64,000 nucleotides of DNA from Cydia pomonella (Eukaryota > Arthropoda > Insecta > Lepidoptera > Tortricidae). The stretch is from contig NC_084703.1 of the NCBI RefSeq assembly GCF_033807575.1, positions 13,144,001-13,208,000 of the forward strand. The letters run 5' to 3'. How positions within the stretch are numbered: position 1 is the first letter of the stretch; each line of letters begins with the position of its first letter. This document shows positions 58,030-64,000 of this stretch, one piece after another. The notes beneath the pieces were generated by a model. The model was not told the origin of the DNA, did not search any database, and saw only the letters and a list, made by a program, of their open reading frames with translations. The position numbers and the translations under genes are program-made.

Positions 58030-61000
58030 GACCTTGAGTGTTAACAAGCTATTCTAAGTTGGTATTTGGATTACAATATGGATTTTTTGTATTACATGTG
58101 TTACAGTTGTCAGATATACATCAATCATTAATTAAATGAAACAGAATAGCCAGTTGCACAAACTATTTGACACACCCATTAAAGTAACTGAGTAATCCTC
58201 AGTATTCAGCGTCAAGAATGATGAGGGAGCGATATATGAAGTAGAATTTATTCCTGTTAATTGTGAATTCACATTGCCTCACATACGAAGGCAGCATGCT
58301 CCATCATGGAAATAATTAACTAATCAACGAAGATACAGGGCCTATGAGGACCTCAAGGTGGAACAGAAAATCAAAACTAACTGGCTAATGTTGCGACCAT
58401 CATCCTTGCTTATTTGCTTGCGTCTTAAATTGTAGTGGAGTTAAGCAAAAATCTAAGAATATTGATGTGCCAAAACTCTCGAGACCCCATTGATGTACGT
58501 AATAGGGGTAGATGAGGTACCAGGCGCTCGATCGTGAGCCACAAAATATAGGTTCCGGGACCTATATTGAATTAGTCGTACGGGTGACGCTGAAGTGTCA
58601 ACATTGTCATCAAATTCGATAAAATATTGCCAAAGAATGCCGTGTTGCGCCTTTTTCCAGTGCTTCAATAGCTCCAAGCACAAAAACAAAGCTCACGGTA
58701 TCACTTTTCATTCGTAAGTACTGTTATAACATTTGAAAACATAATTTTTTCTAAATAAAATTAAAAATTTCCTTGTTATTGAGTGAGCGCGACAGCTAAA
58801 TAATGCATTACCCATGTGAGTAACACGTTTATCCGAGTGTCAAGTAGGCCTGCCCACTTCATGCATTGTAGAGTCAGCAATTTTTTTTATAAATAATGCA
58901 ACTTTTTAAATCATGTGCTCCTATTCCTTGAAACTATAGAATGTAACCGGTTTTTATTTTAATATACGAATAACCGGTTGTTAACCAAAAATTCAGTTTT
59001 TCTGATAGTATTGTTAAAACAAAATCTTGCATTAACTTGAAATCCAAATATCGGGAATAGTCCATCAAAAATTACTAAATAGTACTTGTACAACAATAGG
59101 AAAACTATGGACAACATTTTTAACGAGAGCTCGATTTACAATTTTAATATGCGAGTTATAGTGTAGTTTTAAGATGTATTTATGTATGTTGAAAACTGTG
59201 TAAAAATATTTAGAACAGATATTAGATCAATCAAATTTAACCTTTTATCATAAACAAAAGAAATAAATAATAATCATCTCTATTTGTCAAGTAAAATGTA
59301 TGATGACTGGTCTGGCCTAGTGGGCAGTGACCCTGCCTATAAAGCCGATGATCCCGTCCCGGGTTCAAAGTTCTAATGATGGAATCCATGAAGAATTGAG
59401 GGAACACTTAAAGTCTTATAGGTACACATATAGTGATTTTTGTGGTTTTTGTTTACAAATTAAGCATTTTCATCCAAAAACTGGCAATTAGTGTAGTGGA
59501 ACTGCTGATTATAAACAGAACGAAACTCCCTAACTACGTATTTACCGTTTGAGTATTTGTTTTAATTTGTCCTCTTTGTAGAGCAACTAAGGTGATGAAA
59601 ATGAAAACGATGAAAATCAGAACGAATACTTTAAATTGAACATTCTAATGTAAGGGCACGCTGCCGTCTCAAATCGAGAAAAGTGGGACATTGCTAATTT
59701 CGCCTTCGATAGGGAATGATTAAAAAAAATATAACTTCAAAATCAGTATTAACATTAAAAAAATGAAAACTATAACGTTTAGAGAAAAAACTTTCACTTA
59801 TTACTATTTTAAAACGAGCTGCAGCTGTGGAAATGCCTAGCGATTGAATTGTGAAAATTAAAAATGATGCTCGGTTTCGTTTTTGATACAATTTTTTTTC
59901 TCCATACATTATAATTTTCCTTTTTATACCGCCCTCTCCGCATATTTTTTTAAATTGTATAGATAAACTATCGGTTTTACATATAAAATACATACAGTTT
60001 TACATATTTTATTTAATGTGTTAGCGAAAAAAAAATTGTTTTCCATAAAATAAATAAAGTGCCTATTTATTTTAATTTCGTATATATTTTATAAATATTT
60101 GTTTCCTGACGCTACCTAATAAAGACCGCCGTTGAAGGCGCTTATTCCCATGACTTACAACTTGTCCAATATAAGTGAATCCGTATACGTATCGTAACTA
60201 TGAATAAACAAGGTTCACACTTTTATATTGGTTATCTTGAGTCGTGCGCTCGGTGAACGATTGGAATATATAAATACCAGGAGTAACTACGAATTACCAG
60301 TGATTACATTATCTCTTGTCAAGCGTACTTGTCTTTTCCGAAAAACCATCAGAAGTGGAACCTCGAGATCCCTATCAACTGAGATCATATCGTTATACTG
60401 GTTTTCTCGAGGCGACACGTTAGTTGAACATAGTGAATAGTCGACCAGGGTTTCAGAAGTAAAAAACGAGGGTCAATTTCATGCTTTAAAAATATGATAG
60501 TCAATCATTTGATATTAATCTCAGTGTAACTCGCTCGCTCAGATATTTGCTTGAAGTGAGAGACGGTCTAAGATTAGGTAATATCAAATCATTGTATTTT
60601 TTAAAAATCGAAATGACTTAATATCACTTTAAGACGACAATGTAAGAAGTATGTACGTCTCGCTTACACATTTGTATAATGTTATTAGTTTTTCTCTGTT
60701 GCACCTCGAGGAATACGCAAAATATAGGGGTCTCGCTTGCGCAGCACTGTTAACTATATTTGGTTATCCCTGTTGCTCGTTGTGCACATGTACATTCTAA
60801 TGGTGTGTAGTATTTGCAAATGAGTGGGTGCTGGACCAGATTTTAGTTTTGTCAACTATTAACGTCACATATCTACCCCTTTTACTTACATCAATGCGAG
60901 ACCCTGAAAAATGTCGTGTGCCAAAAATGTCGAGAAATAGAATGAGAGAGACAAAGTGACAAAGATTCACTGTCAATCTGGCGAAACGCGCAAACGCTTG

Positions 61001-61040
61001 CCCCGCGGAAATGTGCAAGCTAATAATGGGTGATGAATAT
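58030..61040. other. Intergenic stretch, mostly unrecognised
   Basis: Contains a SINE head fragment (59308-59380). The open frames at 58453-58689 (minus), 59694-59993 (minus) and 60228-60440 (plus) show no family motifs. The 60200-60450 stretch has a promoter-like ATATAAATA (60269-60277), but nothing that confirms an LTR. Confidence 0.3.
59308..59380 (+). repeat. SINE head fragment
   Basis: GGCCTAGTGGGCAGTGACCC and CCCGTCCCGGGTTCAAAG are the A and B boxes of the SINE family at 9880 and 50727. Here they are on the plus strand and truncated after the B box. Confidence 0.7.
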
Positions 61041-61204
61041 TTTTCTTGTCACTTGTTGCTGGTTACAGTCACCTGGGTCACTGTGAGGCTAATATGACTT
61101 GGTACAAAAGTTCTTGTAACAAACTGTGCTACTATTCTCGCCTGCCTGACGAGAATAACAACAAGAAATATATCGAAATGGCAAGTTTTCTGAAGAAAAT
61201 TGAA

Positions 61205-61625
61205 GATGAAAGTTCTAGAGAGGTCTTAAGATCAACCATTCCAAGACCAAAGTAATGGTAGTGTTAGTAAACAGGGCAAACATACTCCCAGTTACCAACG
61301 CACTTGGTATTACGAAAAAGTTGCTATATCTTGGGTTGATAACCAGTGGCGGTACCGTTGAGATACGCCGCAGAGCTGGCATGGCTAAGAGTGCTATGGC
61401 TAACCTCAACAATATCTGGGAGAACAGAGGTATTAGACGGGCAACTGAAGTGTACTTGGTCCGAGTACTCGTCTTTTCAATATTTTAGCATACCTAGTGC
61501 CGAAACTTGGAGCCTCAAAAAAGGAGAAGTGGCAAAGGATGTGGTATAAACAAAGACTGCTGGATACCTTGGATAGCAAAAGGAACAAACCCCTCCATTC
61601 TCAGAGAGCCCAATACTGCCATGGG
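61205..61625 (+). pseudogene. Degenerate LINE reverse-transcriptase C-terminal fragment
   Basis: Readable pieces in shifting frames: TKVMVVLVNRA, LLYLGLITSGG, EIRRRAGMAKSAMANLNNIW, RATEVYLVRVLVFSIF and then PWIAKGTNPSILREPN. In insect LINEs the order SKTKVM, YLG, RI..AK.A, LV.TLV.P...YG, PW...TN.SIL is standard. Several frameshifts and stops are present. It is dead. Confidence 0.65.
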
Positions 61626-61699
61626 TGAGCCCTTAAATTCTTTTGATATATCATGCGGTTTTCAGAGCATCTTCTTCTTCCTCGCGTTGTCCCATGAGA

Positions 61700-61860
61700 G
61701 CCTGGGGTCCGCTTAACAACTAATCCCAAGATTTGGCGTAGGCACTAGTTTTTACGAAAGCGACTGCCATCTGCCCTTCCAACCCAGAGGGGAAACTAGG
61801 CCTTGTTGGGATTAGTCCGGTTTCCTCACGATGTTTTCCTTCACCAAAAAGCGACTGATG
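61700..61860 (-). repeat. SINE-like repeat fragment (AACATCGTGAGGAAACC motif)
   Basis: It includes GAGCCTGGGGTCCGCTTAAC, TTTTTACGAAAGCGACTGCC and GGTTTCCTCACGATGTTTTC. The last motif is also in the SINE at 25632-28043. A partial duplicate (62437-62510) repeats the first two. Class inferred from the shared motif. Confidence 0.55.
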
Positions 61861-62486
61861 CTGTTTTCAGCGCATGATGTGGAAAAACACATGAATTTAG
61901 GCCGAATGAATGGCAAACGTGCTCAAGTTGGAGTGAGATGGTCAAACGCTATAAAGAGGTCGGCTCGCGGGAGTCCCCACTGTGCATTCCACATGGCTTA
62001 TAACCGCACGAAATAGCTTCAGTGCGACGTGGGTTGGTGTGATAGACGACGCGAAATACGCTGCATCGTCCGAGAACAGACCCAGCTTGACGCGGCCAAC
62101 CACCGAGATATCATCGGGCCACCAAGCGTAACAAGATGGCGATAGATATCTTTCTTGTGGGACTCCTGCCACTTGAAAGCGTCGGTTGGTGAGGAAGAAG
62201 CTGACAATACAGGGTGAAACCTAAGTCGTAAACAGAAATTGTTGTTTCTATTATAGTATTTTAAGGCAAATTCATTGCATTATCTCTACAAGCAAACAAT
62301 TAAACTTTACTGATAATATTTTTTAATAACCAAAACACCAACCTTATGGTCACCCTATTCGACAAGATTTGGTCTGTAGCTTAAACTACCACTTGTTTTT
62401 CTTATTACCGTTATCCCGGCATTTTGCCACGGCTCTTGGGAGCCTGGGGTCCGCTTGACAACTAATCCCTAGATTTGGCGTAGGCA

Positions 62487-63011
62487 CTAGGTTTTACGGA
62501 AGCTACTGCCAAAATTTTGACAATTGACGATTTTTGACAGCTTGGCTTGCAGGCCCTCATGCCAGACGTTCTCGAACGCCTTCTCTATGTTGACGGACAC
62601 TGCGATGACATGCTTCTTCAGTTCATTTTCTCGACCATGTAGGAGGAGAGGCCTCTGGTCAGCTACAGGGTGGTCGAGTGCTCCAACCGGAACTCGAACT
62701 GTTCCGGCCTCGGGACTATGTGCAGCAAGAGTTTTCCGAGCAGAAGCGTCTCGAAATTTAGACAGGGTACTGAGCAGGGTGATAGGCCGGTAGCTCACCG
62801 GTCTTCTTCTTTTTTTCCGGGTAGTACTGCGGCAGGTAATAAAGCACCATTTCGAGATCGAATCGCCGGCCGGAGCCTTTATCAGGTTAGTCCTTCTGGT
62901 TGCGTGTCTTCTGGCTGGGTGAGAAGACCGGGTCCTCCCCGATTCGGCGGCTGCGCTTTTTTTTTTTTCTCCATCTCCCTTACGTGGGTCGTGTCCGTAG
63001 AGAGAGATCAT
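62487..63011 (-). pseudogene. Jockey-like LINE reverse transcriptase, frameshifted
   Basis: The open frame reads PVSYRPITLLSTLSKF (reverse-transcriptase entry motif), then a stretch in the wrong frame, then VSVNIEKAFENVWHEGLQAK (catalytic region; the usual D of the LD-x-EKAFD motif is N, and the second D is E). With VWHEGL this fits Jockey/CR1-like LINEs. The replaced aspartate and internal frameshifts mark it as non-functional. Confidence 0.7.
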
Positions 63012-63099
63012 CCGATTAAGATAAATTTGTCAATCGAAAGATCATGTCATCAGAAATATTTTCAAATCTTAATTTTAATGATAAAGTCGAATGTATTTT

Positions 63100-63520
63100 C
63101 TTATTAGAAACTGAAAACCGCATCAAAATCGGTTAAGTAATTTATAACATTCAAGTTCCAGAAGTTGGCCTAGTTTTATTGACATGACGAATTTTAGTTA
63201 GTATTACTTCCAAGTATTAAAATCGAACATTTTATGCTTTTCTTATTTATATACAATACACCTTTATCTATGTATTATATGTACATTTATATATTGTATA
63301 TTCAAATTCGTTAAACAAATTATACAGCATTGTATTTTAAAGGTGGGGGTTAGTAGTTAAATCCCTACCGAATTTTATACAAAAATGAATATATACATAA
63401 TGTATTATGTGAATTACTGTATTAATATATTATATTTTTCCTACTCCTCTACTGTTATCTGTCATTTATGCATTCATTAACACGAATATAAGAACCATAA
63501 GAACATACATAAAAGGTTTC
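63100..63520. other. Featureless AT-rich stretch
   Basis: AT-rich sequence with TATATGTACATTTATATATTG-like runs. There is no gene or repeat boundary I can support. Confidence 0.3.
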
Positions 63521-63526
63521 AAGAAA

Positions 63527-63965
63527 AGTCTATATTGTCTATTCCTCATAAAAGCTCTTGTGCTTTTAATCGCTATAACGTTACTGCGGTTAATGGCTAC
63601 CAACCTAACAAAATCAAAACGAATACAGTTTTAAACTAAGTGCATTGCTTCCAACTTACAAAATATTCATTTGGTTGCATAGTTAAAATAATTACTTCAT
63701 AAGTTAGAAACACGCATGTGACACCCGTAATATAGCAACACCCATAGACTACGAAGACCGCTTAGCGTTGCTTGTTAGTCTCCGTAGGCTACGGTGGCCA
63801 AAATTGAGAAAAAACTGTCCAAAAATTTTATTTAGCAAGTACCAGGGCCTCATGAGTTACGAGGTGTCGCGGACCGGCCGGCCGCGGCCCGGGGCGGGCC
63901 GGGCGCGTAACAAGGTATGCTCGCGCGTCTTGGCTATATACTTTTGCTTTGTTTACCTAAATTAA
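63527..63965 (+). repeat. Long dispersed repeat, copy 3
   Basis: It parallels 44818-45245 from AGTCTATATTGTCTATTCCT to TATATACTTTTGCTTTGTTT. It has an extra 27-bp piece (CACCCGTAATATAGCAACAC...) at 63722-63748, and a GC-rich patch CGGCCGGCCGCGGCCCGGGG near the end. Confidence 0.65.
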
Positions 63966-64000
63966 GATTTATTTTTGTTGACTCGTAGGAAAAATATTGT

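Noticed and set aside
60200..60460. Possible LTR with a TATA-like box
   Set aside because: I found no second matching LTR, no primer-binding site and no gag/pol remnants nearby.

Overview
This is eukaryotic, AT-rich, intron-bearing and repeat-dense DNA, most like an insect genome and probably Lepidoptera. The grounds are compact animal genes with GT-AG introns, a lack of bacterial operon structure, and many dispersed repeats I recognise as typical of moth and butterfly genomes: tRNA-headed SINEs, TA/TTA/8-bp target-duplicating MITEs, and LINE fragments. The species cannot be named from the sequence alone.

Four protein-coding genes can be assembled exon by exon. (1) An aldo-keto reductase lies on the minus strand (433-4512, five exons, 297 aa, catalytic D49/Y54/K83/H117). 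(2) The last nine coding exons of an axonemal dynein heavy chain of the DNAH6 type lie on the plus strand (14560-23100). Exons for the rest of this very large protein were not found upstream in the window. (3) A complete WAC homologue (WW-domain adaptor with C-terminal coiled coil) lies on the minus strand (31979-55155, ten coding exons, 528 aa). (4) A single-exon prefoldin subunit 1 lies on the plus strand (56333-56716). It is divergently arranged with WAC across about 1.2 kb. Dynein and WAC are convergent.

Most of the remainder is mobile DNA. 2.1-3.4 kb: a CTCGG-rich DNA transposon inside the reductase intron. 5.4-9.7 kb: two opposite copies of a non-autonomous hAT element with 8-bp target duplications, one nested in a PIF/Harbinger relic (TTA duplication) that itself sits between a 25-bp inverted repeat. 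10-13 kb: SINE and LINE relics. 24.1-25.5 kb: a dispersed repeat and a ~270-bp tandem array. 25.6-28.0 kb: a three-level nest (SINE containing a TA-flanked MITE containing a foldback element). 32.8-34.1 kb: a second, rearranged foldback copy in a WAC intron. 45-51 kb: LINE relics, one interrupted by a hAT-type element and another bounded by unusually long direct repeats. 58-64 kb: intergenic DNA with degenerate reverse-transcriptase fragments.

The four host genes show no functional linkage: a cytosolic oxidoreductase, a flagellar motor, a chromatin/transcription adaptor and a chaperonin co-factor. The most informative signals are the nested transposons with intact target duplications, the foldback family with 471-bp arms and a structurally different sister copy, hAT elements that both carry the same LINE-like coding scrap, two probable GC-AG introns in conserved genes, and the missing 5' part of the dynein gene. 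I saw no convincing new gene system. The novelty is in transposon structure.
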